Shown piece after piece: positions 46,181 to 58,040 of a DNA stretch of 64,000 nucleotides. The notes under the pieces were generated by a model. The model was given only the letters and a program-made list of their open reading frames with translations, did not search any database and was not told where the DNA came from. The DNA lies in contig NW_024882758.1 of assembly GCF_019059575.1 (NCBI RefSeq), positions 124,001 to 188,000 on the forward strand. The letters run 5' to 3'. The position numbers were made by a program, and so were the translations under genes. The first letter of the stretch is position 1. Each line of letters starts with the position of its first letter. Origin of the DNA: Amphibalanus amphitrite (lineage: Eukaryota > Arthropoda > Thecostraca > Balanomorpha > Balanidae).

Positions 46181-48020
46181 GGCGGTGGAAGCTAATTCCG
46201 GTAGCCTATTTCAGTGATAGTGGCGACGACAGCGCCTCTGCCGCCAGTCGAGCCCCGCCCGGCTCTGCAACGCCCCACCGCACGCAACACAAGGGAGCCG
46301 CCCTGCGCGTGCAGGGGAGATAACCACCGTCCAGACATCATACAGGCCTCTGGACACACGAACCAGACCCTATCAACTCCAGGCGAGAACAGTTATATCC
46401 CAGACATCGGCCTGCCGGTGGGTAGAGTTGAGTTGTCCCACAGTGGGACTTACGGTGGGTTCCGTGGCGGATCCCAGTCCCACCCACTACCGGTCCCACA
46501 ATCCCACACCGGTCCCGTGGTCGTCCACACGGAAGCGCCGCTCGCGGTTAGGTCACCAACTCTCACGGCGTGATAGGACCACTTGCGGTGAGCAAATTCT
46601 CACGATTATCATCAGTCCGCTGCTTACCCGGTGAGCGGTCGTCAAACTGTGCTCACTTCCACCGAGCTACAAGCGACGTCCAGTTTCAACATCGCGTTCC
46701 TGGCGGCGCCCGGGCCGAGAACAGGCCCGTCTCGGCTGACACCGGCGTCAACAATGGACACAGGAGACGGCTGACTGTTCACTCACAGTCGACAGCAGAC
46801 GTGACGGCACGCCCGGCCGATCCGGCGCCGGACGGAGGGCGGGCGCGCCGGGCTTGCAGGGCGTCCAGCTGGCAATAGACGTCTCTGGTCAGTGGTCACT
46901 CGTGGTTGTCGGAGGTTAAATGTGCCATGCTGACAACAGTGACCCTGGTCGTTAATGGTCACTTTAGTCGCTTATTATGTCCAGATTGTCAATCTGCCGA
47001 TATGATACCCTTGGTTGTTTCTGTCTAAATTATGTCTCTCGAACGCTCATCGCGGTAGCCAGTGGTCGTCAATAGTCCTCCACAGTCGCCAGTGGTCGGC
47101 TATGGTTCCCAGTAGTCGCCACTGGTTCTGTAGTGCAGCGGCCACCGGTGATCGACCTGACCTGGTCGCCGTGGCCGCCTTGGTCGCCCGCGTCCCCTGG
47201 CTGCCCGCGGTCCCCGCCGGTCGGAGTCCGTTCGCACGCTATCCATCAATAATGCAAAGTCCATCCATCATGCAGCGGTTAAAACTCCGGCGGGGGTCGT
47301 GCTGGGCCAGTTCCGGCGTGACTGGTCAGTCCGTGAGGCTGCTGCGGCGCCCCCGCTGGTCCGGCCAGGTACGGCAGAGGCAGAGACGCTCCGTGTCATC
47401 TCGGTCCTCTCCCTTGCCCCCTTCCCCTGGTGACCCTCCTGGGTACCCCTTCCCCTCAATTACCGTACACAGGGCCCGGCCGGCCGGCGCGCTATGGCCG
47501 TTTGAAACTGATCGCAGGGACGCCGCGGACGGGGGAGCACCGATATCCCCGGCCCCTGAATGGGCGACTGGCCCCGCGCCGTCCCTGCGGCCCCGGCTTT
47601 GTGCCCATATCGGACCCTGCTGCCAGTCCTGCCACCGCGCTTCCCCGCCGACCGCCGCCCGCCGCGCCGTGCCGCCGCTAGTTCAGCCGCCGGCCGCGAG
47701 GTGGCAGCACGTGCCGCGCGGCTGCCCATTTCCCCTCGGGCGAGGACCGGGTGTGATTGACAGGCGCGTTGTGTTTGTGCACGAAATGATGGAATAAAAT
47801 GGTGGATGATTTACGGCTGGGGCGCGGGGCGTCAGCGGCACAATGGCTCTGTCGCGGAGCCGTCCATTGAGCGCGCGAGCGGACCGAAGCCTGGCGACCG
47901 CGCGAGGCGCTGCTTTCAGCTGTAATTTACGGTAATCACGAGCACATCGGAACCGGAGAGACAGAGAGAATGCCGCCCGTAGCGCCGTGACGCGGTGATG
48001 TACCGAAATAGCCGTGGCTC
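46181..48020. promoter_or_regulatory. CpG-rich region with degenerate GTGGTC repeats
   Basis: From 46880 to 47130 there are loose repeats of CAGTGGTCGTCA and AGTCGCCA words. From 47140 to 48020 the DNA is very CpG-rich. A second perfect TGATTGACAG lies at 47754-47763. The 260-codon frame at 47015-47797 has the amino-acid composition expected from GC-rich non-coding DNA. Confidence 0.35.
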
Positions 48021-48960
48021 ATGTGCCGGGCTTTTGGGAAACGTCCGGTCAAGGCGTGACTCAGGGCGAGACTATTGACGCTCGTCCATTTTTCCGGTCA
48101 GACGTTTTTGACATTTTTTGACGGTCAGACATTTTTGTCTGTCAGACGGTGAACTTATAGATATCTTCTTATTTTCAAATCTATATTTTAGAGCATGCTT
48201 GAAAAACTTAAGCATAATCAAATAAAACTAATTAAGTGAAATGCTTTCATATTTTTCATTCGCATCTGTTCCCCGTAAAGGCACGTTTGAACAAGACAAA
48301 ATGTCAAAAGTTGATCAGGCTGTCAAACAACACCAACGCCTATGGACACATCACGCTCGAATTATTGACAGACATTCGTGCTTGCACGCTCATGTGAACA
48401 CACCGTTATTTTCTACCGATTATATCATGAGTGAGTTCGCCAGTTATACTGCATCAAATAGCATAAGTCGCTGTCGCATTCAGGCATTGGGCATGCAGCT
48501 GCCAGCTACGCATTTTTACTCACCGACACGAGCCTGAACAGATTTTAAAGCCATCCCTATTCGGTGCCACTGAAAACTTTGTATCACCTGATCACTATAA
48601 AAATGGGCATCGCCCAACACCACCGATGAACATTTAGTCGTCATGATAACTAGCCCAGTACGATGTTAGTCATTACACGATCCACTCGAAAGCGTCATCT
48701 GTTGGCACCTTGTGACACTCTTTTTCTGGGCATGCCTATACCTAATTAGTGTACCCGATCACAGCTAATTAACCGTTGCGGCTCTGGCATACCAAGCGGG
48801 TCGTTAAATGGCGCTATCACCCGACTGTGAGGCTGGTCGGGTCTGGGTTACGTCTAACCACGGCAGCTGTGGGGAAGTCACAACAGAGGCGTCACGGGCG
48901 CACCAACATCCGGTCCGGCCAGCCGGCTGGACGTCATCGGTCGACCTGATTCGGATCGGT
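48021..48960. other. AT-rich interval, nothing recognised
   Basis: Contains short GTCAGACGTTTTTGAC-like repeats near 48095-48145 and otherwise unique-looking sequence. Confidence 0.4.
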
Positions 48961-49008
48961 CGGTTGGGCGGTCGGTCGAACCCGGTTGGTTGTTTGATCG
49001 GCCGGTCA

Positions 49009-49051
<43 letters not shown>

Positions 49052-49280
49052 GGTCGGTCGCTCGGTCGCTCGGTCACTCGGTCGAGCCCGGTTGGTCAGT
49101 CGGTCGGCCAGAAGGTCTTTCTATCAGTCTGTCTGTCTGTCTGTCGGTCTGTCTCTGTCTGTCTGTCTGTCTGTCTGCCTGTCTGTCTGTGTGTCTGTAT
49201 ATCTGTCTGTCCGTCTGTCTGTCTGTCTGTCACTCGGTCGTCCCCGGTCGTCCCCGGTCGGTCGGCCCCGGTCGGTTGGC
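48961..49280. repeat. (TCTG)n and (GGTC)n arrays
   Basis: Pure TCTG runs at about 49009-49048 and 49125-49232 are separated by GGTCGGTCGCTCGG arrays. Cys/Ser/Val-rich frames read through it on both strands and are artefacts. Confidence 0.95.
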
Positions 49281-50174
49281 CCGCTGCGCCGATCGCTGTC
49301 CAAGATGTGGTCGCCGCGGCTGCGCTCATTAATCAATTCCAGCGAGCGTGCCGGCAACCGAACCGTGCTCGAGACACGGTGTGCAGCCTGGCCGACTGGT
49401 ATAACTACGGGCGGACGTACCCGTACGTGTTGCAATTAACCCAACAGCGCACGGTAGCTGCGGCCGGCTAAATCACGCTCCGATGACGAGGCTACACGGC
49501 GCCGGTGAGAAAATCCCCAGCACGGTGAGAAAATCGCCAAAAGTCGGAAAAAATCGCCAGCTCTCAAGTGCGGGCGTGATCAAGAGTTAAGCGGTGCAGT
49601 GGTGGCACTAAATGGTCATGTTCTGTCATCGATTGCGACACAGAACGACGACCAGCCTGCACGGGGATGACTAATTGGGCCATTTGGAGGGATATTTTCG
49701 ACCTAATCGCCTCACGAGAGTCCGGAGCGCTCTTGTTCCTGCTCCTATCTGATCGGACGACAAAGGTTTTCCTTCCTGTGAAATCAGATAACTTTGAGCT
49801 CGTGTAAACAACTGACCACGGTCTGTAAATAACCAACTCGTGAGATGTTACGAGAGAAACGGTAGCCAGGGCTGTCATTTTTACCATTTAGTACACCTTG
49901 GACAAGAATTTTGCAGGTTTGCGGTTTTCCAAATTCAGCGAAAATGTAATCCAGAGATAAAAGAATGGGACCTAGGCCAGTGCCTATACATTTTTTTTTT
50001 ACATAGACGGTAAGTGACGCTGGAAGTTGCGAGAAGCATTGACACTAAACAGAGCTATATTCCGCAATTCAGCTAATGTTAGCTATTAATATGGAGCTCA
50101 GAACGAGTGCGCAATACGTGAGTAACATGGTGCTTAAAGAATATCCTGAAATGGTATAATACAAATACAAATAT
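49281..50174. other. Interval without supported gene
   Basis: Includes GAGAAAATCGCC-type short repeats at 49505-49560 and homeodomain-like ATTAATCAATT at 49326-49336. No exon was supported. Confidence 0.4.
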
Positions 50175-50279
50175 ATGTCACCTTGTATCCTGCTTCCGAA
50201 TCGCTCTCTATCTCTTTTTACTTTGATCCCATATTCTTTTCTCGTGTTTCTCTCTCCCACCTCTCCCCGCCCCTCCTCG

Positions 50280-51330
50280 TCCCCCATCTCTCCCCTATCA
50301 CATCTCCCACTCCGCCGTCGTCTCTCTGCGGGAGCAGGTCGTCGCCGCCGACGGAGCGGGCCGCCCGTCGCGCGCGACGCCGAGTGCTGCCGGACCGACG
50401 GTAGCCCCAGCGGCGAAACTTATGAGCCGCCGCAGGACACCGGTGCTCGACGCACGGCGTTCCTGCTCCTACCGGCACCCCGCCACGGCCCCGGCGTTCG
50501 TATCGGCAACAGCTGCGGGCTGGGACGGCTGGGGCAGCCGGTAGGGGTAACGGGAGGGGTAACGGTGGGGTAACGGTGGGGAGGGGCTGGCGGACTGGGG
50601 GCTAGGGGCAGTGAGGTGTCGACTGTGGCGTGCGCCAAGCCCCTGTCCGGGCCGGTGAAATTAGTGTTCCTTTTCACCGTCGGACACCGGTCAGTCGGGC
50701 GGGCCGGTGCCACGCCCAGCCGTCGCCGCGGCTGTAAAAACAGCGCGGCAGCGACACGCGGCGCGCCGCGGCCGGCGCCGGCGCCCATTTGCTGCCGGGG
50801 CGGTCACACATGCCAGCCGCCGCCGGCCGGTGTCCGATCATAAGCGAGCGGCGTAACGACGTTTTAATTTGCGGCTCGCGTGGCCACGTCGATCAGCTAG
50901 GCGCCGCGCGGACGCCGCCACTTTTAATTCGGCGCGTTTGTGTGTTAAATAAACAGCGACCGCACGCCTAGAGCGAGCAACGGTCGTCGTTTTGGGGTCG
51001 TTTCCGCACCCCGGCTGCAGTTATTGACGTCAACGTCAGGGTGGCAGTGACGTTGGGAGTGACGTTGGCGGCGTCACACGGCTCCGTCACCACGGTCGCA
51101 TTAGTCAGACGGCCGATGAAGGAGCGATTCGAGACATGAGAGCGGTACATTTGTCGCTCATTGATCGCCGGGCTGAGGTCGGCGGCGCGCGGCCGCCTTA
51201 TTAATGGCCCCGGCCGGGGGTCGAGTAAACCGCTCCGTCAGACGGCTGTCTGGGCGACCGGTGGCCAGCGCGCAACAATGAACAGATTGCACGGGTGTCC
51301 AGCGCACGCGACAGTCGCGCCGTGCAGGTA
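50280..51330. promoter_or_regulatory. CpG-rich patch with AT-rich homeodomain-like words
   Basis: Very CpG-rich DNA punctuated by TTTTAATTTG, TTTTAATTCGG, TTATTAATGG and ACAATG, plus TGACGTCA at 51025-51032 and repeated GTGACGTTGG. This juxtaposition is typical of conserved developmental regulatory DNA, but conservation cannot be tested here. Long frames show no domain. Confidence 0.35.
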
Positions 51331-53947
51331 ACGAGGGAATGACCGGTCCGCCCCGGTAATTAGGATGTACCGTGAGGGTGTGGGGCTGTGCGTTCAGACT
51401 TCAGAGTTATGGACTATGGTGGTTATTCAAAAGTTGCATTTCTTTGAAGATGAATAATATGCTCTTGAAGGCTAAGAGCCAGCGCCGCGCTATGGGCATG
51501 TTTCGAATTCTTATAGAATGGCCTTACTTCTCAGCAACTATTTGAAAATATTTCATGTCATAAAATTTCACATACTGAGCACATTCACTCACATATAAAA
51601 ACCACGAATTTTTCCAACGGCACCGCGTACGAAAACGATCGTCAAAATATACACACAACCTGAGCTGTCTGCCCTGACTGTCTGGCTGTGCGCTGAATGG
51701 CGCAAGATATATGTCTCATGCATATTTCAGTTCGCCCGTGAATGTAGTAACGCACAATCGGCACTGCCATCGGCCGGCCGTCTCAGATGTCCTGAGATGC
51801 CGCCCTGTGCCGTCATTGTTCGCTATTTGTCAATCGATTTGTCACGCGTTGGCCGGTTGTGGTCTCAATACGGGATGCTTTATGGTCCGCCAGTGCTCGC
51901 AGTCAGTTCATACGGACATGCTGCCATCGGTAGACATGGCAATCCAACAGCCGCGGACCGGACTTCAATTATGTATGCCATGCTGCAATGCTGTGGATAA
52001 GCTTTTAAGCCTCCAACTTAGCGTCAGTCGGCGCCTTTGAAGTGGCCCGATGAAGCCGTCTTCTGATGTTGTGCTGGGCACCACAACAAAGAGACAGGGC
52101 TGACCAGCCAGATGACATGCGGCCTAAGACGTCTTAATTAAGATTCAGGATCTGAGGAACCCGGCGCGGGCATATTTCTGGCTACCAGGTGTTCACCTTA
52201 ATGCTAGCGTTTCGCAAAGGCTGGAAAGGAATCCGGTTTGGCATTCCTCCGGAAAAGTAGTCGGCGCGCCGTGAAATGACTCGTTCCTTGAGTCTGGACT
52301 CGAGTCATTCATCACGAGTGGCACTAGACGCTCGGCCAGATTTCAGATCAATCAACATCATGTCTGTTCAAAATTCCAATTTATCACCGCTCACGGTCGG
52401 CCAATCGGACTGAAATCAGCTTCATTCACGTGCCTGAATTCCAGCCAAGCCACAGCTGCTGGAGCTTACATTGCTTCAGGATATCATCAACTCAGCTGCG
52501 CTGCGAAGTGACTAGAAAGGGGCCCGGTAGTTTCCAGCAACCATGAATAGTGGTTAAATGCGACCAATCAATTTTAACGAATATCTCATCACATATCTGT
52601 CAGCAAGGACAAAATCTCCAACGACTATCAAACTCATTCCACCCTCTCGTCCCGTCAAGAGTCAATGACTCATTCGTTACATCTGTCCCTTTCTCTCCCC
52701 CTTCCGGTCTGGCTCCGCGCTGACCAAACCACTCTCCTTGTGACCCCGATCTTCCGGTGCGCCCTCTGCAGTCTGCTAGCCCCCCGCGGTCAGCGGTTCG
52801 CGACATACCCCCCGCGGCGCCGCCCGGGGCTCCATCCCCTCCAGTGACCCTCCCGCCGCTCCAATTGTCTCGCGTCGGTCACGTGACCGGCCGCGGCGCG
52901 CGCTGATTGGTCGACGCGCACAAAGGTGAGCCGCCGACCGGGCCATTCGTCATCGGTGGACACGATTTCTGACAGCGGCGCGGCCCGGGCACCAAGATGG
53001 CTGGGCCGACCGGCCGCCGCGCCCGGCCTTGTTCGCAGTCGCTGGGGCGCGGTCTCGAGGGACCGCACACACGCACAGGCAGGGGTCACGGGGTCAGCCG
53101 GGGGCGGCCGGAGGGTCGCGGCCCGCGGGGGTCAGCCAGGGACGACCGGCGGGTCAGGGGGTCAGTGCTTGAGGCAGGTGCATCGACAGCATTGCTAAGG
53201 GTCTACCTAACATGTTATTGGAATGCCGATAGATGCCTATGTTCATACACTGGCAGACAGGCGGAAATCGATAGAGAGAGAGAGAGGGGGGAGAGGGAGA
53301 GAGGTGAAGAGACGAAATCAAAAGCAATTAGGAAATGGGCAAGCTCAAAACATACATACCTCTTGCACAACATACAGCAGTAATGTCAGTTATGGCCCAG
53401 CTTTTTGGTTCGTGTAAATTATTTTCGCTTTGAAAAAAAAAAACATTTTGAGCGTTGAACGGAATTGTCCTTCAAACTTACCATAATTGGTGAACGGTCC
53501 TCACGTGATGTATGGCATGTATAGCTGTATGGCAGTTGACCGTCTTCCACAGTGCGTCAGCTGACAGCATATCGAATTCCAAAATATTGGAAGCCTGCAA
53601 TGAAATTCGTTATAAATTCCCAGCTCCCGCAGAATACGCAGGTATGGTGTACGCGAGGGCAGATGTGAATTCAAAGAGGGATGCATCCCCTACTCAATGT
53701 TACAAATATCAAGCAATGTCATGCCAAAAAGCGTCACTTTTTGGATGATATATGTAAGGTGGGGGGGGGGACAAGGGCCAGGAGGAGGAGGAGCCCTCGT
53801 GTAATTGGGCCACAAGTGCCCGTTGGAGGGAGGCCTGAATAAAAAAAAGGTTCGCTTGACTACATATTTATCTCATGCCTACCGACTGAGTATTTTGAGC
53901 CAATGGTCCTTTATTTTAATGCCTCTAAAAATGACATGGCATAAGAG
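51331..53947. other. Interval with CpG-rich patch at 52.69-53.17 kb
   Basis: The patch contains the perfect palindrome GGTCACGTGACC at 52877-52888 and an inverted CCAAT (ATTGG) about 25 bases downstream. A GAGAGAGGGG run lies at 53271-53305 and a G run at 53759-53770. No gene was supported. Confidence 0.4.
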
Positions 53948-53951
53948 TTAA

Positions 53952-55146
53952 CCCGCGCCCTGGTGGGGGGGCTATTTTTTGCCCCCCCTCCATACTTTTT
54001 GATATATCTCCAGAACCGCTGCGCCGATCGTCACCAAACTTTCAGTACCCTCCCGGACATCAATTTTACACATTGTGACCAAAAATTTTTCCAAAGGCTA
54101 TGATAGGTTGACCGGAAATGACGTCAGAGTGACGTCATGTTCTGCCGTTTTCGACCCAAAAAAGGGTTTCGCGGGAAGAGCTGTCAGGCCTAAAGCTTTG
54201 CAAATACAGAAAAATGATAAAGACATAAAAGCTGTAGAATCAACAGGGCTACAAAACTGCTATCTCGGATTTTTGAATTTTTTGGATTTTGACCCCCAAA
54301 AATTAAAAAATAATTTTTTTGCATATAATAATCGAAAAATCCAAAAAGTTTTTAGAATTTCGCAAAAACCGGAATATATGTGATAGTCCTTACCGCCTTC
54401 CATCCACATACCAAATTTGAGATCGATACCTCTTTTTTTGGCGAAGTTATAGCGAAAAAACTGTTCAAAATTGATGACGTCAAATTTTCAAACTCAATTT
54501 TTAGCAATTCTAGACCCCGTAGCGTAAAACAAAGACCACCATTAGACTCCCCGTGACGAGCTGCATCGAATCGATACCCATTTTATGCAAAACTATCAAC
54601 TTTAAAATTTGACCTTTTTTGGCCTGACCTTGACCTGACCTTGACCTCAACTTCACCAGAAAGTGACCTAAGCCGTACCTGATAGTCTTATAACCAATAC
54701 CATTGAGTTGGAAATGAAAAATTGGCCATAAAACATGCATCACACAACCTTAGTAAAGTTGGGCTCATGTGACCTGACCTGTGACCCTTGGTGACCTGAC
54801 CTGTGACCTGACCTGGTATTGTCAGTGACCTCTAATAGTAATATATCTACTAGGCAACTGACGCCCTATCGCTGATTCTCGACAAAATGCGTTTTCCTCG
54901 GTGTTATAGCGCATTCCCTAGAAGACCCGTGAACGGTGAAACATTTCATCTTTGACCTGACCTGTGACGTCATCGGTGACCCCGAGGTCAATGAAATTTG
55001 GTTTTCCTCGACAAATTTGACAGGCCTTTCGAACGCCGTTTGAATTTTGCGGATCCGTCCAGTAGTTTCGGAGATACGAGGGGGGCAAAAAATAGCCCCC
55101 CCCCCCCACCAGGTCGCGTTATAAACAGACCCCACCAGGGCGCGGG
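53952..55146. mobile_element. piggyBac-like MITE, 1195 bp, TTAA target sites
   Basis: The left end CCCGCGCCCTGGTGGGG is exactly inverted at the right (55130-55146), and TTAA abuts both sides (53948-53951 and 55147-55150). Ends beginning CCC next to a TTAA duplication are the hallmark of piggyBac-superfamily elements. Further in, CTATTTTTTGCCCCCC on the left pairs with GGGGGGCAAAAAATAG on the right. The right end carries an extra ~26-bp insertion that repeats CCACCAGG. The interior has many TGACCTGACC words (about 54620-54830) and four TGACGTCA. No transposase frame, so non-autonomous. Confidence 0.85.
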
Positions 55147-55150
55147 TTAA

Positions 55151-56139
55151 AGAACGGTATATTTTTAAGGTAAGTATCTGGCATAAGAGGTTACCAAGCT
55201 ATGCACAAAAAAAAAATAAAAAATAACCATAACCACCATTGCATTCAGTAGATGTAATCAGAAGCATTGCCACCGAGACATTCACTAAACATCAATCAAA
55301 TGCCGCCAAAATAGCATGCAAGTAATTACACCATCCTGTCATTACGTTGAAACCTAAGGTAGGCTCATTACGTCTGCAAACATATGCGAACATGGCGATA
55401 TTAAAATTCAAACCTCCCGGCATTCAGCAATGCTCATTTCTTTGAGCGAGCTCGGTCGTGGCTAATGGATTGCATGCAACTGCAGTGCAACGAGCCGGTG
55501 TTCCGTTGGCTCATGTTCGGTGACCCCTTATCGATTGGCCCGATGCTTGTCGGGTACCTGGCGACCCCTTTGTATCACTGATTACAGGACATAACATGAT
55601 ACAAATTTATGTACCCTTGGCATGTTATATGTAGGCATGGACAGTTTTTTTTTTCTCTCATGCGTCGCTCAACATACATTGGCGTTTGGGTTGAAATGTT
55701 AGTTTTCAGTTGGCGGTGGTGATTCAAAGTTAAATTATTTCGACCACCTTCTGCTATTTTCGCTGTGTTTTATTCTAGGAAGCTCAGTTATTTTCGTGTC
55801 TTTTTGTCTGATATGAAATAGAATTCGTAAATTGTTGCGCCACTTCTAATATGAATATCATTCATGTCCTCAAAGATTTACAAAATGTCGCCTCCTTATC
55901 GCGATTAATATTTAACGAACGCCGCTGTCAACACCCCGATTACCAATCCATCACCGCTGATACATACAGAACAGTTGACACAACGACGAGGCAGATACGC
56001 CGAGCGGGTCGCCCACGTATCGTGTGGCCGGCTTATGCGCCAAGTTCGGGCCTAATTCTCATCAGTATGCGGCGCTCAGCAAGGTTATGACGAAGTGGCC
56101 GGCCGGGCGAGCCTGCAGCGGGGTCTTTCCCGGCTATCC
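55151..56139. other. Interval without supported gene
   Basis: Average to AT-rich. The word TGGCATAAGAG near 55179 repeats the sequence just left of the piggyBac-like insertion. Nothing else was recognised. Confidence 0.4.
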
Positions 56140-56468
56140 AGCGCGGTAACTAAGGCCAACCAAATAACCCCACCGTCTGAGCACAGACAAACGTCTCGGA
56201 GGCACGCCTTCCAATCGATACCATCCTGAGCGACCGGCACGCTCCCCGTGCCCCCCCCCCCCCCTCTGCCTCGGGCGGGGGGGGGGCTGGTTCCAGGAGC
56301 GGACGAAGGCCGACCCGGCCCGGTCCTGCCCCCCGAGAACCGGTGGGCCTCGCGTGGGCGACTGGCAGGTAGCGGAGTCTGTTCGGCTGATCCAAAGGAC
56401 TGCCGATGGGTTCAGGTGTCCCTCGTTATAAGGCCGCAGCGTTACAGCTACCACTAGACCACAACGAC
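56140..56468 (-). mobile_element. Possible degenerate tRNA-derived SINE
   Basis: On the minus strand the unit starts GTCGTTGTGGTCTAGTGG, containing an A-box TGGTCTAGTGG (56451-56461). It continues GCTGCGGCCTTATAACGAGG, as in a tRNA 5' half with anticodon arm. The expected B-box is not intact: the place is occupied by CACCTGAACCC. The body is GC-rich with long G and C runs at 56252-56287. It could be an old SINE or a tRNA-like coincidence. The lower boundary is a guess. Confidence 0.35.
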
Positions 56469-57450
56469 CACTTGCTGGCCTCATTCTATACCATGGGTCT
56501 CAGCGGCACTTACTGACCCCTATTTGCTCTTGCAAGCCCTACGAACCTTCCTGGTCTCAAACAGACCCTCGTTGACTCCTTACTTCTCTCGTAGCCATCG
56601 ACCCTTACAGCAAACCATCACTGGCCATTGCTTGCTTCTGCTTGCCTTTCACTGCTCTGTTTGACTTATTGGTCTTTCCCAGTTCAGGTAATCCCGTAAC
56701 ATTTTTATCCAGACCGGCTCTACCAACTACAAGCCTGAACTCAATGAATACTTCCTAACTTGACTGGTAGAAAATTCCTGATTCCACAGGCTTCAGGAGC
56801 ACGAATACTGCAGCTCCCTTGCAGTCTCGGATGGACCGGTTTGTCCCCTATACGGTCCACACCGCTTCGTTTCACTCAAACCGGCACCACGGTCCCATGA
56901 TGGGACCTCTCCCCTGGTCCAATCCAGCGACCCCAGCGGTATCACAAGTATCCAAGGAGTCCCCCGGCCTGTCCGTTGTGAAGGCACGGCCGGGTAGGCA
57001 GCTGCTCCCGCTGAATGGGTCGCCGCTCTGTGCAGCTGCGACCACGAATGGACCGCTACAGGACAATGATTTAAACCGCGTGAACGGAAAGGAGTGACTG
57101 AAAACCGACACTGAAGAATGATTAAGTGCAGCTATAAATAAAATGTCACAGGCATGACGCTTTCAAAGCAGGTATTACGTTCATGAGGTGAACCAATGAA
57201 GCAGCTGTGAGTTTTTGTCCTATCATGTTTGGTAATGCCAATCTTAAATGTTCAAACAATTGTAAGCCACCGAAAAATAATAAATAAATGAAGGAAGGAC
57301 AGAAATGAAGCTTTTTTCATATCTTCATTATCAAGTGGTCCCCATGGGAAGTCGTGACCCGTGGTGCCGCATTGAAGCATACAGCTAACAGCTGATCTGA
57401 TGTCTATTTCAACCTCAAAAGATGAAGAAAACAAATTTAATTGCAGTACA
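56469..57450. other. Interval without supported gene
   Basis: Average composition with no recognisable exon, RNA gene or bounded element. Confidence 0.4.
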
Positions 57451-58040
57451 ATGACCAATCACGGTACTAGTGTTGACGGTTAAAACAGATCGCTTAGTCG
57501 TGACGTCACCTCAGACTTTGCTGATCTTTTTCCGCTATTCACGGCGCCTCCTTTCCCTCTCTTTTCCCACTCCTCCAGCCGGCTCGCTCCGTCACTCGAC
57601 CAGAACCAGGCGCGCCCGGAATCCCGAGCCACTCGGTACGACAGCCACTATCGGACGGCGACAGGCTCGATCGAACTCAGCGGCACCACCCTTGACCCGA
57701 CGAGTTAGGAATGCGGCCCAATTAAAACACAATCAAACATGGCGCCGAAGATGGCGCCTGACACTTCGTGCGCGCCGCGACCCGATTGAGACGTCGCAAG
57801 CTTGTTAGTGTGCCGGCCAACAATGGTTGGGCTGCCGGCGCATGGCCATTTTTGCCCGTCACTCGACCGGAGCAGGTCGATGGTATCGGGTAGGGCCTCC
57901 TGAGGGACCAGACGCGATGTGGGCTGAATCGCCGGCCAGGGTGGAGCCAGCCAGGCGCGCGCGCATGGAATAAATAAGCCCCCCGGCGGGCCGCGCGGAG
58001 TACGCGAGCAACGCTTCAGGGAGCCTCGAATGGCAGTGGA
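57451..58040 (+). promoter_or_regulatory. Promoter-like CpG patch with CCAAT and TGACGTCA
   Basis: CCAAT at 57455-57459 is followed 45 bp later by TGACGTCA (57501-57508), pyrimidine-rich DNA and a CpG-rich stretch. Two YY1-like words, AACATGGCGCC and AAGATGGCGCC, lie at 57736-57758. An ATG at 57739 in good context opens only 16 codons, so it would be a short upstream frame or chance. The arrangement resembles a TATA-less promoter, but no downstream exon was found. Confidence 0.25.

Noticed and set aside
47015-47797. 260-codon plus-strand frame
   Set aside because: It lies in CpG-rich DNA and has Arg/Pro/Ser/Ala composition, no domain, competing frames on both strands and no splice support.
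48808-49439. Cys/Leu/Ser/Val-rich frames
   Set aside because: Translation of TCTG and GGTC arrays.
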